From NCBI GenBank assembly GCA_025738555.1, contig JAOVFP010000008.1, positions 2,852,001-2,916,000 on the forward strand: DNA of 64,000 nt, given 5' to 3'. A model generated the notes under the pieces. It was not told where the DNA came from. It worked only from the letters and a program-made list of their open reading frames with translations, and did no database searches. The translations under genes and the position numbers were made by a program. This DNA is from Cyathus striatus. Its lineage: Eukaryota; Basidiomycota; Agaricomycetes; Agaricales; Nidulariaceae. Below, one piece after another: positions 24,696-36,911 of this stretch; the first letter of the stretch is position 1; each line of letters opens with the position of its first letter.

Positions 24696-24894
24696 TGTTA
24701 AGATATGAGCTACATAGTATGTAAGTAGATGAAATAATATAAGGAAGATTTAACACACACCTCAGGGTTCACTATAAGGTAAACAACTGAGGTGTGTGTA
24801 CTATGAAGAATAGTAAAAAAGGTAAAAATACCAAATAAGACAAAAGAGAGGCAGAAGTAAAAGATATTGTTGGTATGTATTCTAAACCTCAACA
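24696..24894 (-). repeat. Copia LTR (3' LTR)
   Basis: 199 bp, TG...CA ends. Nearly identical to 34368-34566; I see about three differing sites, one of them CA here (24713-24714) where the partner has TG. Confidence 0.9.
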
Positions 24895-24926
24895 CTCCCC
24901 TTGGATCCATATCTATGATATCCTAG

Positions 24927-26650
24927 TTAGATGTTGAGTGTCTCCATTCCCATCATCTTGATGAATTTCTCATGTTTGGGCCTGTGGAGTGCTTTTGTGA
25001 ATATATCCACTGTGTTTTCTTCTGAGGATATTCCTGCAATTTGAACTTCCTTCCTTTTGATGACTTCACAGATCCAGTGGGCTTTCATTGAGATGTGTTT
25101 GATTCTGGAATGACCATTAGCATTTATGGTAAGCTTGACTGCAGTCTTGTTGTTGCAATAAACCATAAGTGGTAAGTCATAGTATTGGTTGACTTCAAAA
25201 TACCATGATGTCATCCACTTTGCTTGTTTTCCAGCTTTGTATGCTCCAATATATTTGGCTTCTCCAGTAGATGTACTGACCCATTGTTGAGTTTTAGCTT
25301 TCCAGCCTACAGTGGCACTGGCTGATATGAAGACATATCTGGCAGATGATTTTCGAGATTGGGTGTCATCTGTGTATGAAGAGTCACTCCAGCCAACCAG
25401 TTTCATGTCACCTCCACTTAAGTACATGATACCAAGGTTGATGGATGATTTGAGGTATGTGAGCAGATGGAGGACAAGTTGCCAGTGGATAGATTGAGGG
25501 TCAGTAGCATAGCACATTAGCAGCATTACTGAGAATGCAATATCTGGCCTAGTACCATTGGCAAGGTGATTGAAAGTCTCATATGCTTTGCAATATGGCT
25601 TGTCCAGCATGAAGAGTTTGTTGGTTTCAGATATGGGGTGAGGCTGTGAGTCAAATAAATCAATCATTGGTGGGAGTGGGGTGTATTTTGGGTTACATTC
25701 AGCCATTCCAAAATCAGTGAGGGCCTTTGCGATAAGCAGCTTCTGGTGGATGGATATATTGCCATTTGGGTGGGTAATAATACCCATTCCAAGGACAACA
25801 TTTGGGCATCTGTGGTCTGTAAGTTCAAAGTGGTGTGCAATCTCACTGAACATTTTGGATTCTGCAGCATTGGTTGATGAGGCACCTGTAATGTCATCAG
25901 TATAGGTAGCTGAGATAGTGTACCCACCATCACTTGTATACTGGATGTGCATGCATGGATCAGCTTTGGATCTTTTGTGTCCAAGGTCTTGAAAGGTCTT
26001 GTCAAGGAGGTGTGCCCAGTTATTAGCACCATCCATAGTCCTGTATAGGTTAAGTTCCATTTTCAGGACAGTGTCAATGTTGGGTATGGAGTAATGCACC
26101 TTGAAGCCTTGAGGGATTTCAAGGTAGTTATTTCCTTGAGGCTTTGCATTTAGGAATACACCAACAACATCAACAAGATGTAAATTGAGACCTTTTGAGG
26201 CAGCTAGTGTGAATAGCATTTGAATGGATTCATATCTCACCACTGCAGCAAATGATTCCCAGTAATGTTCACCCAGCTTCTGGGTGAACCCCTTTACCAC
26301 ACATCTTCCCCTCCACTTCAGTAGTGCCCCTATTCCATCTGTCTTCTCATCATATACCCATTGAGTTTTGATAGTCTTAATTCTATGAGATTGAGCAACA
26401 GGAATTATGACCCCACAATTATCCCATCATCCCATTTCTTGTTCCATTTGTGGGAGCCAGAGGTGATGCTGGGTAAGATCATAAGATTCATAGAAGCTTT
26501 GGGGTATAAGTCTGTTGAGGGGTTCTGGTACAGGCTTGTAATTAGCTGACAGTGTTGATACAACTTCTGTGGTTGGTTCAGTTGTATTGCTACATGCTGC
26601 AAGCCTGGATGACTGTCATGAGGCTGGAGGATATATAATTCAAGCATGAG
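24927..26650 (-). pseudogene. Copia reverse transcriptase / RNase H remnant
   Basis: The main open stretch is 26300-24927 (457 codons). RT landmarks: VVRYESIQMLFTLAASKG, the usual copia active site altered to ATYTDDITG (two Asp retained), then the conserved NHLANGTRPDIAFSV block. RNase H landmarks: WSDSSYTDD, STSTGEAKYIGA and HSRIKHISMKAHWICE, ending in VDIFTKALHRPKHEKF. The 5' part (26650-26300) is in other frames. The piece was cut off from its integrase by the gypsy insertion. Confidence 0.9.
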
Positions 26651-26737
26651 ATGGTCTTGGTTGGGTGACAGGTGTAGGTGACATAGGAGGAGGGGGTGTT
26701 AATGAAGCAGTGAGTGGTAAGGTGGTTGATGAGTCTT

Positions 26738-27114
26738 TGTTAGGATCTCACCTTTTATCTAATCATTTATCTAATCATTAACTTATCTATGTCATGTGAT
26801 TAGTCACATGACCTACAATGTGGACACCATGCATATCAACATATGTTACTCATCATAACTGTGGGCACAGTTGCACAGTTCGGCCATATGTAGTACATGA
26901 GTTTCTAATGTAATTGCACAGTAAAACATGCATTGTAGTGTAGGTTACTTACATGCGATCTCCTCATGGATTCTTTCTATAAATATGGTCTTTCTTAGTT
27001 AGTATTCATTATTCTTGTGCTAGTTTATTCCAGACTAGTAATAAAGACTCATTTCTATCTCAAATTTGAGTGTTTAAGTTCGACTTTGAGTGTTTTACTC
27101 ATCTGTCGCTAACA
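26738..27114 (+). repeat. Gypsy LTR, 5' copy
   Basis: 377 bp with a TATAAATA box near 26978. It differs from the 3' copy only by transitions. At three dinucleotides one copy has TG and the other CA (for example 26889-26890 against 31426-31427), the pattern expected if an ancestral CG decayed on opposite strands. Confidence 0.9.
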
Positions 27115-27919
27115 AAAGCACAAGAATCTACCTCATTCCTTGACCCTGAACTTCTCTTCTCTCACTGAACCCCGGCAAAACTTCTTTTATACCTTGTTCC
27201 CCGTCTTGGACCTTTTGGACCAAAGACATACACCCCATTCAATAGTCTTGCTCATTGTACTTGGAAGTATGAGAGGATAGTATAATGTTGAGCCTGGCAC
27301 TTCCGAATTACTGAGCATCTTAGGCCCTCTGCCTTGAGTTTGGCATGGCGCCAGTGACTGGGGAGGCTACCATGTGTTGCCCCAGCTGGTACTATCTGCA
27401 AATAAGTGTGCATGAGACTTAGGACATCTTGCTAGTCTCCAAGCCTCATCAAGAGCTTCTGTTACTGGACTCCATCATAGTGGCACCTGTTACTTGTTCC
27501 CAAACCCATCAATCCCTTCGATCCCATTTCTATCACATTCCATCAACATCCATACCCATCTATATTCCCCAATCTCACCCTACTCCTTACACTCATTCTC
27601 AAACTCTGAGAGCTGCATCAGTGGACTCCAACGACTCGGATTTTGACCCTAACACCTATCTCTCCCTTCACCAAATTCCTGACTACATTCCACTACCTCA
27701 CTGTCTTACTCCTCCAACACACCCCATCCTTTGAACTCTTACTATTGTCACTGAACCAGGACACAACGATAGACTAAGATTTAATACTCCCACACAATAC
27801 ATATCCCCTTTCAAACAAGACTTTTATTCTCCATTAGGATACAAAACCCTTCTAAACACCATTCATAATGACAGTAGAGAACTCCCTACACCCACATACC
27901 CCGACTTCGATCTTTAAAA

Positions 27920-29161
27920 ATGATCACTCTTGAAATTATTCTTGGATTCATTGGTGCCCTAGTGGCAGTTTTTATGAAAGACAAGATCATAACCAGATGG
28001 AACAACATGACTCCCGAAAACCAAAAGGTTATTGGAGAAAGTGTTGCTGCCATGACACAAAGCATTATTACAGAAATTCGTGAAGGAATTAAGGCAGACA
28101 TGCCTGAGAAAAAGGAAAAAGTCGAGATCCCCGAAGATTACGAGGGAGATCCTGCAATGGTTAACAACTGGCTTCAACACATGATTCTTTATTTCCAGGA
28201 GAAAGGAATAGATAATGATTGGAAATGAATTACAATCACCTTACCCAAAATAAAGAAAGGGAAAGATAATTGAGCCCAACAATGGGTGGACACATTTTTA
28301 GGAGATGTGATTCTTTTTAATGAAGAATGTACTAGATGGAAAACAAATCACAATGGAACAGAACCCACATTTCAGGATACTGAAAAAGTCGACATTGCAG
28401 CTACAGAAATGTCTCCAGCGATCAAACATGATGGATTTGAACACCGATCTCCATTCCCAAATTGGGCAGTATTCATAGAATGAATGCAGTTCTTTTTCAT
28501 ATAACAGGAAACTCAGAGTAACACAATTGAACAAATCAATAAGGTAGTTCAAAATAACTGATCTATTGAAGACTACACAATCAATTTTATGCAATGGGTC
28601 AATTTATCCGGATTTGACAATACAGCTCTAGTAGACAGATATCAATGTGGAATGCACCCCCTTTTAGCTTGATGACTTATGGAAGTTGGTGGACTCAAAG
28701 TCACTGATAAACTTATTATTTGGATTGATAAAGCTGCCGAATTTGAAAGAAACTGTCAAGAAGCCAACCTAGAACAGATTCAACAGACCTTTAAATCTCA
28801 AAATCAGAATCTCAGACATCCCCAAAATAACTCAAACCCCGGAACAGAGCAAAATCAAAACACACAACAAAGGACACCCAATTGATCCAACCTCACAGTA
28901 TCACAGGGTGGTAACTGCATGGATCTTGACCAACTTAAAAAAGAAGGTTGCTGTTTTTATTGCAAGGAAAAGGGACACATGTCTAACACATGCCCCAAGA
29001 AACCCCATGGACCTTATGTACAACATAGTGTAAATATGGACTCTTCTATACCCATAGCTTCCACTAGTGGAATTACAGAATTACCTTACATCACTAAATT
29101 ATCTGAAGACCAACGAGCCCTCCTTATTGCTCAATTAGGTTTTCCCCAAGGCCAGCAGTAA
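27920..29161 (+). pseudogene. Gypsy Gag remnant with CCHC zinc knuckle
   Basis: The reading starts MITLEIILGFIGALVAVFMK (27920) and continues as capsid-like sequence (EGDPAMVNNWLQHMILYFQE) through several TGA stops at 28226, 28482 and further downstream. The zinc knuckle CFYCKEKGHMSNTC is near 28951. Each TGA is a one-step C-to-T change from CGA. The product would be a nucleic-acid-binding capsid protein if the stops were absent. Confidence 0.8.
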
Positions 29162-29428
29162 GCATGAACTCACCAGCCTTATTTTATGTACCAAGTAATG
29201 TAGCTGTACCTACTGTAGATCTGGAATTGAAATATGTATCACTACAAAGAGAAAAATCTAAGCGCACCTTCCCCAATCAGGAAGTAAAACCAGAAAACAT
29301 GTATTGGGTTGCATGGAGATTAAAAGACCAAACACTGGAACTTGCTCTTGCCACACTTGGCATTTGGACACATGTTAAACAAAGACCTGAAGTAATTCAG
29401 AAAACCACAGAAATTAAATTGCTGACAA

Positions 29429-31053
29429 GTGAGATGGTCAACTCAATTATTGGAGTTTCATTATACACTACATCATAAACCCGGAAATCAAATGACAAAG
29501 GCAGACTTATTATCTAGAAGAGCTGGACACGAACAAGGAGAACATGATAATGAAGACATCATTCTTCTTAAACCTGAACATTTCAGACAAACATATGAAG
29601 TTCACAGTGAAGATGAAGAAATCATGGAACAAGTTCAAAAATCTAGAAAAAACAAAGATAAGGAAGTCATTAAAATGCTTAACCTTAAATCAAAAGATTG
29701 GATTGAATCCCCTGAGGGAATAATTACATGGAAGGATCGAGTGTACATTCCAAAAAATGCTAAATTGAGAGAATGTATAATTAGATTATGTCATGATTCA
29801 GCCGTATCCAGACATCACAGAGAATACAAAACCCAAGAGTTAATTACAAGAAACTATTGGTGGCCTCAAATTAGATCAGACATAATAAAATATGTATCTG
29901 GATGTGAAGCATGCCAACGAACAAATATTCATTGATCAAAATCTATAGGATTATTAAATCCGAATAGCATACCTGAAGGACCTTGGCATACCATATCCAT
30001 TGATTTTATAGGACCACTTCCATATTCCAGAGGATTCGACTTCTTAATGATAGTAGTTGATTGATTTACCAAAATGGCAGCTTTTATACCATGTAATAAG
30101 GAAATTGATAGTCCAGGAGTTGTGGAACTATATTTAGAAAAAGTATTTAAAAACTTGGAATGCCACAATGTGTCATAAGTGATCAAGGATCACAATTTGC
30201 ATCTCATTTCACTAAAGAATTCACAAAACAATTAGGTGTTAAAATGAACCTATCTACTGCATATCAACCACAGACAAATGGACAAGTGGAAAGAGTAAAT
30301 CAAGAGATAGAACAATATCTTAGGATTTACGTAAACTATGATCAAAACAATTGGGCAGATAAAATTGCAGTCACTGAATTTAATTATAATGATACAATAC
30401 ATAGAGCCACTGGATACACTCCTTTCTATTTAATGTATGGCCATCATCCCTATGGAGGAATTAGACCAAATGGAACATCTCACACAATCAGAGTTGATGA
30501 ATTCATTACTACAATAACAAAAGCCAGAGAAAATGCCAAGGCAGCTCTTACACTATCAAACGAAGCAATGAAACAGGGATATGATAGAAATCAAAATGAA
30601 TTGCCTGAATACAAACCTGGTGACCTTGTTTACATGGGAGGAATTAACATCAAATCTGATAGACCGGTTGCGAAATTAGATGATAAATGATACGGACCAT
30701 TTAAAGTTTTAAAGAAAGTGGGTCTAGCCTCATATGAAATCCAATTACTGAAATCTTGGGACCGAAAACATCTGGTATTCAACACACAACTTCTTATGAA
30801 ATAGATTCCTGCACAATACAAATCACAACAGAAACCGAAACCACCACCAGCTATTTTTGTTGACAATCAGGAACAATATGAAGTAGAAGCAATACTGGCA
30901 TGGAAGATAAATTGAAAAAAGGTTCTATATAAGATTAAATGGAAAGGTTATTCATATGATCACTGTACATGGGAACTGATTATGTCATTAACCAAATCTA
31001 AAAATCTATTAAACAAATTCCATCAGGAAAATCTGGAAGCCTTAAATATATAA
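29429..31053 (+). pseudogene. Gypsy RNase H tail, integrase and chromodomain remnant
   Basis: It opens with the RNase H C-terminus (QLLEFHYTLHHKPGNQMTKA), followed by the integrase HHCC zinc finger ending GCEACQRTN (~29910). The integrase catalytic residues are visible as ISIDFIGPLP (D), VISDQGSQF (D) and NGQVERVNQE (E). A C-terminal chromodomain reads VLYKIKWKGYSYDHCTWELI (~30920), making this a chromovirus. TGA codons interrupt at 29933, 30060, 30688 and in the chromodomain. Confidence 0.88.
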
Positions 31054-31274
31054 ACACATGACATTCCTTACTGAAATTTATTCCTCACAATGTACTCCAA
31101 TGAAGTCATTATCATCCTTTACTTTATTACCATCCTTACCTCCATCACCCTCATTTTCATAATCGCTCATTACCTCCCAATTGCCCTCATACGAATACTG
31201 GATTACTATCAACTCCGACAACTCAAAGAGACAATTGAAATGTCGTGAGGACACAACCTTTAAGAGGGGGGTAA

Positions 31275-31651
31275 TGTTAGGATCTCACCTTTTATCTAAT
31301 CATTTATCTAATCATTAACTTATCTATGTCATGTGATTAGTCACATGACCTACAATGTGGACACCATGCATATCAACATACGTTACTCATCATAACTGTG
31401 GGCACAGTTGCACAGTTCGGCCATACATAGTACATGAGTTTCTAATGTAATTGCACAGTAAAACATGCATTGTAGTGTAGGTTACTTACATGCGATCTCC
31501 TCATGGATTCTTTCTATAAATACAGTCTTTCTTAGTTAGTATTCGTTATTCTTGTACTAGTTTATTCCAGACTAGTAATAAAGACTCATTTCTATCTCAA
31601 ATTCAAGTGTTTAAGTTCGGCTTCGAGTGTTTTACTCATCTGTCACTAACA
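31275..31651 (+). repeat. Gypsy LTR, 3' copy
   Basis: 377 bp, same ends as 26738-27114, directly followed by GTCTT. It is preceded by the polypurine stretch AAGAGGGGGG (about 31262-31271), the usual plus-strand primer site. Confidence 0.9.
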
Positions 31652-32573
31652 GTCTTGGGCCAGCAGTAACTGAGGTAAGAGGCAGTCATAGTCAATGTCA
31701 GTGTCATCTTCTGCAAAGTAAACTCCATCAGGAGTTAGCATCCAATGTCTGAGGCCTTCCTCAAATCTCACATTCCTTGATATGATGATTTGGCCAGTCT
31801 TGGGGATAAGAACTCAGTAAATTCCACAGTTCTCTATCCCAATTAGTCATCCTTTTTTGGCCATAGTTCCCAAGTTTCCCCTCATTCTTTTCCTTTGGTA
31901 TCAATGCATATGTTATGCATCCCCACACTCTGATGTGTCCAATGTCCTGTTTCTCCTTTGTCCATCATTCTTCAGGAATAGCTCCAGGATGTTGAGCTGA
32001 TGGTAACAAGTTTTCAACAGCTTCAGAGTAAGCCCAGGCTTCAGCCCACCATTTTGCTGACAGTCCTGCATCCAGCAGCATAGTTCTCACTGATCCAGTT
32101 GTTACCCCAATTGACCTCTCTGCTGTCCCATTTGAGTCAAAGGAATATGGTGCAGTGGGAACCATTTTTATTCCATGTAAGCACATGAATTCTTCCCATA
32201 GCTGACTTTTGAATTCTGGGGCATTATCTGTACATACATATATCATTTTACTGCCAGTTACTCTCTCAGATTCGTTTTTGTAGGTCTCGAATGCATAAAG
32301 GGTTGTTTCAGCTAGTTGGTTGGCTAAGAAGAATGATCGGCAGTGGGAAGTACTGCTATCATGGAATTTCATGGCATATAGTGCCTTCTCAGCTGATTCA
32401 ACATGTGCTGGACCCCATATATCAATGTTGGTGAGCTTCAAGATTTCCTTGGTAGGTGAAATCTTCTCATCATGGGGCTGCTTCTTCTGATTCCCTATAA
32501 TACAGTCTTTGCATTGTCCAGGTTGTGTTTCCCCAGTAATGTTAAGCCTGGTAACCAACTTCATCACTTGCAT
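31652..32573 (-). pseudogene. Copia integrase remnant
   Basis: Minus-strand open frame 32573-31965 (202 codons). It has the pre-integrase zinc region (CKDCIIGNQKK) and the catalytic triad in NIDIWGP (D), VCTDNAPEF (D) and SNGTAERSIG (E). Sequence resembling the copia integrase-RT linker continues in broken frames to the gypsy boundary at 31652. Its other half lies beyond the insertion at 26,737. Confidence 0.9.
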
Positions 32574-32603
32574 TATTCATGTAGCTCTGGAATGTGTGAA
32601 TTG

Positions 32604-33203
32604 TCAGTGCCATGTAGCCATGTCTGATGGGCTTTGTAGCAACTTGGTGGTGAGTGCAGTTGGCTGGTTGGTGATCAGCAAGCCATTAATGAAATATAGA
32701 CCATGCTTTAGTGTTCCTAAGATCTCTTCGCTATTATTGAAGAAATGAACACATTGGTTGCCAAAAAGGGCCTTCCATCCAGCTATATCCATTTTGCTAA
32801 TGGATATAAGATTTGCAGTAATGTCAGGTGCATGTAAAGCCTCTTTGAGGACTAATGTGTATTCTTTTAGACCTCCTATAACATGGACTTCAACATTACC
32901 AATCCCAAGGACTGAGAAGTTTGCACCAATCTTAGAAGATTGACCAACAACTTTATCAATTGCTTTGTATGTGATGAAGGCATTCCTACTTTTGAAGAAG
33001 AAAGCTGTACAGCCTGAGTTGGCTACACATGACATTGAAATGGTACTTGTGTCTGATGTATTGGCCACCAGAGCATTCTGGACTTTCAATTCAATTGGGA
33101 GATTTTCAATGATCAGTTGTTCAATTTCATCACAATTGATCATAGCTGACAATGCATAGTGGCCACCAGGGATAATGTCACCAAGGGAGGTCAATGTAGT
33201 CAT
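32604..33203 (-). pseudogene. Copia protease remnant with altered active site
   Basis: 200 codons. The region CVANSGCTAFFF stands where copia proteases have D-S-G; the catalytic Asp is Asn here. Downstream are LKEALHAPDITANLISISKM and GTLKHGLYF, typical of the protease-integrase junction. The missing Asp (GAC/T to AAC/T is one transition) would inactivate it. Confidence 0.85.
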
Positions 33204-33204
33204 A

Positions 33205-34298
33205 TTAGCAACAGCAGTTTGAGTGGTATGCTTTCCTTTCCACCAGTGAGGGTATTGACTTGCTTCCCCCCCCCCCTACTTGGAAACAGTCTGCAATTAG
33301 GTGCCCAGTTTTGCCACAGCTAGCATTGCTACACTTAAGGTGCACTTTTTCAGGATTTGAGAACCCTCCTGCTGACTGGAAACTACATGAGCTTTTTAGG
33401 GAGCTCATTTCAGCTTGAAGAGCTATAAACCTGGCTTCAAGTGCAGTTATAATGGTGGCTTCAAGTGCTTGTACAGAGCTTGAGACACTGGACTTGGTTT
33501 TAGTGCACTCTTCTTGAGTAGTGAGTTGCTCTGCATGTGTGGTGAGGGTCATGACAATTTTGCTGAGATTTGTTTCATTGTACAGTGGGGTGACAAGTGA
33601 GTCCCATGATTCAGGAAAAGAGTCGAGGAGTTTGGTGATGAATCAGGCATCATTGATCTTTGCTCCAGCTTTGTTAGTCCATTGGCACAAGAAACACATT
33701 TTCTCAATATGGCCTCCCTCTCCAGCCACCTTTCCTCCTTCCTGTAAATGACAATTCTGGAGTGCATCTTCCTGTGTATTTCTAGTGCAATCATTAACTT
33801 GGCCATATTGCTCCTCAAGGAGTTTCCATGCAATGTGGGATTTTTGGTTGGGATCAATATCTGAGCCATAGATGTCCACAACATGATAATGATTGAGGAT
33901 AGGGCTACACTTTCACATAGTTCATACTTGAGTGCAAATGGAGTTGGGGAATGTAGTGGAGTGAATTTGGCTTCTGAGGCTGGAGAGATGATGGGTTTGG
34001 ATGGTTTGCTGGATTTGGGTGAGGTTGATGACATTGATAGGGGTGTATTATCATCCTTTTCCTTTCCCTCCTCTTCCCCCCCCTTGTTTTCCTCTGCTGC
34101 AGTCTTATGCTCATCATGTACCTTGTCACCTTCCTGCCAGTACTCCATAGGCACAACAATCCTATTTGTCCAGTATCTCCCAAGTCCCTTTGGGTTCCTA
34201 TAGGCTTCCATGAGGAGTTTCCATTTAGGGTAGTTTTCATATCTGATGAGCTTGTCTGATTCTGACAAGGTAATAGTATTAAGGTTCAGAGAAGACAT
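33205..34298 (-). pseudogene. Copia Gag remnant with zinc knuckle
   Basis: It starts MSSLNLNTITLSESDKLIRY (34298), followed by PKWKLLMEAYRN, the UBN2-type Gag start. The frame shifts near 33880 into DIDPNQKSHIAWKLLEEQYG and again near 33550. The CCHC finger is CSNASCGKTGHLIADC (~33330-33280). A 9-C run at 33267-33275 lies close to the Gag/protease boundary. Confidence 0.8.
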
Positions 34299-34367
34299 CC
34301 TGAATATGAGTTGTGCACTTAGGTAGTGAACCTTTTTTGTAATGGAGATAACACAGGGCCAATAACC

Positions 34368-34566
34368 TGTTAAGATATGAGCTATGTAGTATGTAAGTAG
34401 ATGAAATAATATAAGGAAGATTTAACACACACCTCAGGGTTCACTATGAGGTAAACAACTGAGGTGTGTGTACTATGAAGAATAGTAAAAAAGGTAAAAA
34501 TACCAAATAAGACAAAAGAGAGGCAGAAGTAAAAGATGTTGTTGGTATGTATTCTAAACCTCAACA
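34368..34566 (-). repeat. Copia LTR (5' LTR)
   Basis: 199 bp, partner of 24696-24894, directly followed by the GTTTT duplication. The coding frames run away from it on the minus strand. Confidence 0.9.
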
Positions 34567-34571
34567 GTTTT

Positions 34572-36911
34572 AATCTATTCTTTTTATATTATTCTTCATT
34601 CCTTTGTCAAATGTATACAGCCTTACTACTTTTAGATTTATTTGTTTTTCCAGTATTTAAACCCCAGTAGATACTTTATAGACAATCTAAGCAAATTTAC
34701 ATCATCTCCCATCATAATTCTAAGCTAATGTATACTTGCAATACTTTCACTGTCAGCTTACTCAACATTATGCTTCCTTCATCTTTTTTCATGCTGGGAC
34801 TTCATTTTGAAGTTATTTCTCTCTCATTATGTTGCAAATTATCATTTTTTATTCTAACTTCATTCCTCTCACCTTAGGACACCCCATCAGACAGATGTCT
34901 CAACCACTTGTAATATTTGACTTTGTTAGGTACACCCAACTGACTATCACCTGTTCAGTAATGATATGCCTAGTAAAATATAAGGGCTATTTTTCGAAAT
35001 ATAATAGATGTCTAGTACCAGTAATACAATTAAAGAATCAAGTCCAAGAGTCCAAGAGTTGGCATGAGTCCCAAGCTGCCAACTAGAGTATTTGATTTTG
35101 AATAACACTATCAAGGAAAGAGTCCAAGGGCTGGGGTTGAGTCCCACACTGCCAGTCAAAGTATCTGCATGATACAAACCAAGGAATTCAACACAACAGC
35201 AATATATTTGGGCTAGTGATTCCTATAGAAATTACATGTACTAGATAACTATACTACAAAGAAAAGACCCAAAGATAATACTCTGGAATGTATTAGTACT
35301 TCTCCATACCCAGAATAATGCTCACAGTACCAAGTTAGACAATTCCATACCTTCAGGGAAATACTTCAGACTCAAGAACTCTTAGTACCACTATTGTGTA
35401 GTCTCTCAAATAACCCAGAACATCCATATGTCTCTCCTGTGAAATGCTGCCACCATGTGGGAAACCATATGTCCCCAGGACTTTGAAACATGTGCCAAAC
35501 ACTACCTGCAGCACATTGGGTGGTGCCATCAGATGCACCAGTACTGGAAACACCAGTATCCTTTATATCCGAGTACTTGGCTAAGATTAGCACATGTATT
35601 AGTGCATGTCTTGATACATGCCTATTAATAGCATGGCATGGCATTTGATGCATCTCTGAAACTGAGTGCACCCTCATGAATTCTCATATGGAGGGATAAC
35701 CATACCTCTTTGACCATTAGGATTCCACTAGGACATTATGATGTACTGTTTACCTTACCTATCCCATTGCACATGAGACTGCTGCCATGTAATTAAGTAT
35801 ATAAGCAGTTAGACATACCTTAGAATACCTTAAGCACCACACTGGCTGTACTTCCGTTCTCACAGTAGAGTATGTCTAAAATTGATATTGGATTCTGAAG
35901 TATAAATCTGAAGTCTGAAGCCCATTCTGGAAGTACCTGAAAGCAATTGCATTATCTACTATTAAATACATTGTTCATTTTACTATACCTGAAACCCCTG
36001 CACCTCCAAAATAAACACAACCTAACCTGAACCTCATGTTCCCCATTGGTGGTGTTAAAACTATGTAAATAGACATACTCTAAAGTTAGTCTTATCAGTA
36101 AATAGAATAATATACCTATAAGTATATGCTTGGATATAAGTATTTGTGCAATAGATGAAAACCCCTGGAGTAGGTAATCAAAGTACAAAGGTATACCTCA
36201 ATAAGTATACCTTATAATATGAAAACTTTAGCATTGAAAACAAGTTGAGGTGTACAGAGTATAGTACAGTACACCTATTATAAAAGTACCATACATCATG
36301 AGTTCAAGAGTCTGCAACTTTTAGAGTCAGAACAAAGTATGCAAATGATAAGTTATAAAATAATTACCTTGATGTCAATTGTATATATATGTCAAAGGTG
36401 GCTTACTGAGGTGAATTTGTAGTCAAATTGAATGTGTGAAAGTGATCACACACTCCCTCATCTTAAACAAATGTAGGGGCCATTCTACCAGTGTGAATTT
36501 GGGAAAGTTTTTTATCCTTGTGCAGCATGCTTGCAAGCAAGTTCCTGTGTTGCTTTGCAATATCTCACATTGAATTCTCATTGCTTGGCAGATGAATCTG
36601 CTGTGAATGATTATCAAATCAACATAACACAGACTGTATTAAGCCAGACAACAGTTCATTATTAATACCTCCCATGTACATTGTAATATGAGCCATCCTC
36701 TGCTTGTATCAACATAAATTATTTCAACTCAAGACAAGTCAAAGGACTTGTAACATATAACTTAATATGAGTGCTGTCTGGTATCACTTACATCATTGGT
36801 TCATCTCATAGTCAAAAATACTTATATCAGAGCTAATACTGTATAGGTATGTTATTCTATTTTACTGTAATGAACCAAGTAATTAGTTACTGCCATACCA
36901 GATGGCCATGC
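34572..36911. other. CpG-poor DNA of the older host retroelement
   Basis: About 2.3 kb with no open frame I can assign. It lies between the copia insertion and the right LTR-like repeat, so it is presumably the decayed interior of the element whose LTRs are at 23,660 and 36,912. A short repeat, GTCCAAGAG(T)...GAGTCCCA, occurs near 35045 and 35115. Confidence 0.4.

Larger units (their letters stand above)
26738..31651 (+). mobile_element. Ty3/gypsy element lacking protease and RT, nested in the copia element
   Basis: 4,914 bp with 377-bp LTRs at 26738-27114 and 31275-31651 (TGTTAGGATCTCACC...CTAACA) and a perfect GTCTT duplication (26733-26737 and 31652-31656). Internally it has gag with a zinc knuckle, then the RNase H tail, integrase zinc finger, integrase core and chromodomain. 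Protease and RT are absent between about 29,161 and 29,430. Several in-frame TGA codons stand where Arg is expected. It could only have moved with enzymes from a complete relative. Confidence 0.9.
24638..34566 (-). mobile_element. Ty1/copia retrotransposon (minus strand), interrupted by a gypsy element
   Basis: Flanked by a perfect GTTTT duplication (24633-24637 and 34567-34571). Two 199-bp LTRs start TGTTAAGATATGAGC and end CCTCAACA. The internal order on the minus strand is Gag, zinc knuckle, protease, integrase, then RT-RNase H, the copia order. The gypsy insertion at 26738-31651 falls between integrase and RT. The left end carries an extra, internally deleted LTR piece (24638-24695) abutting the complete LTR. 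Frames are broken in Gag and between domains, so it is dead. Confidence 0.9.
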
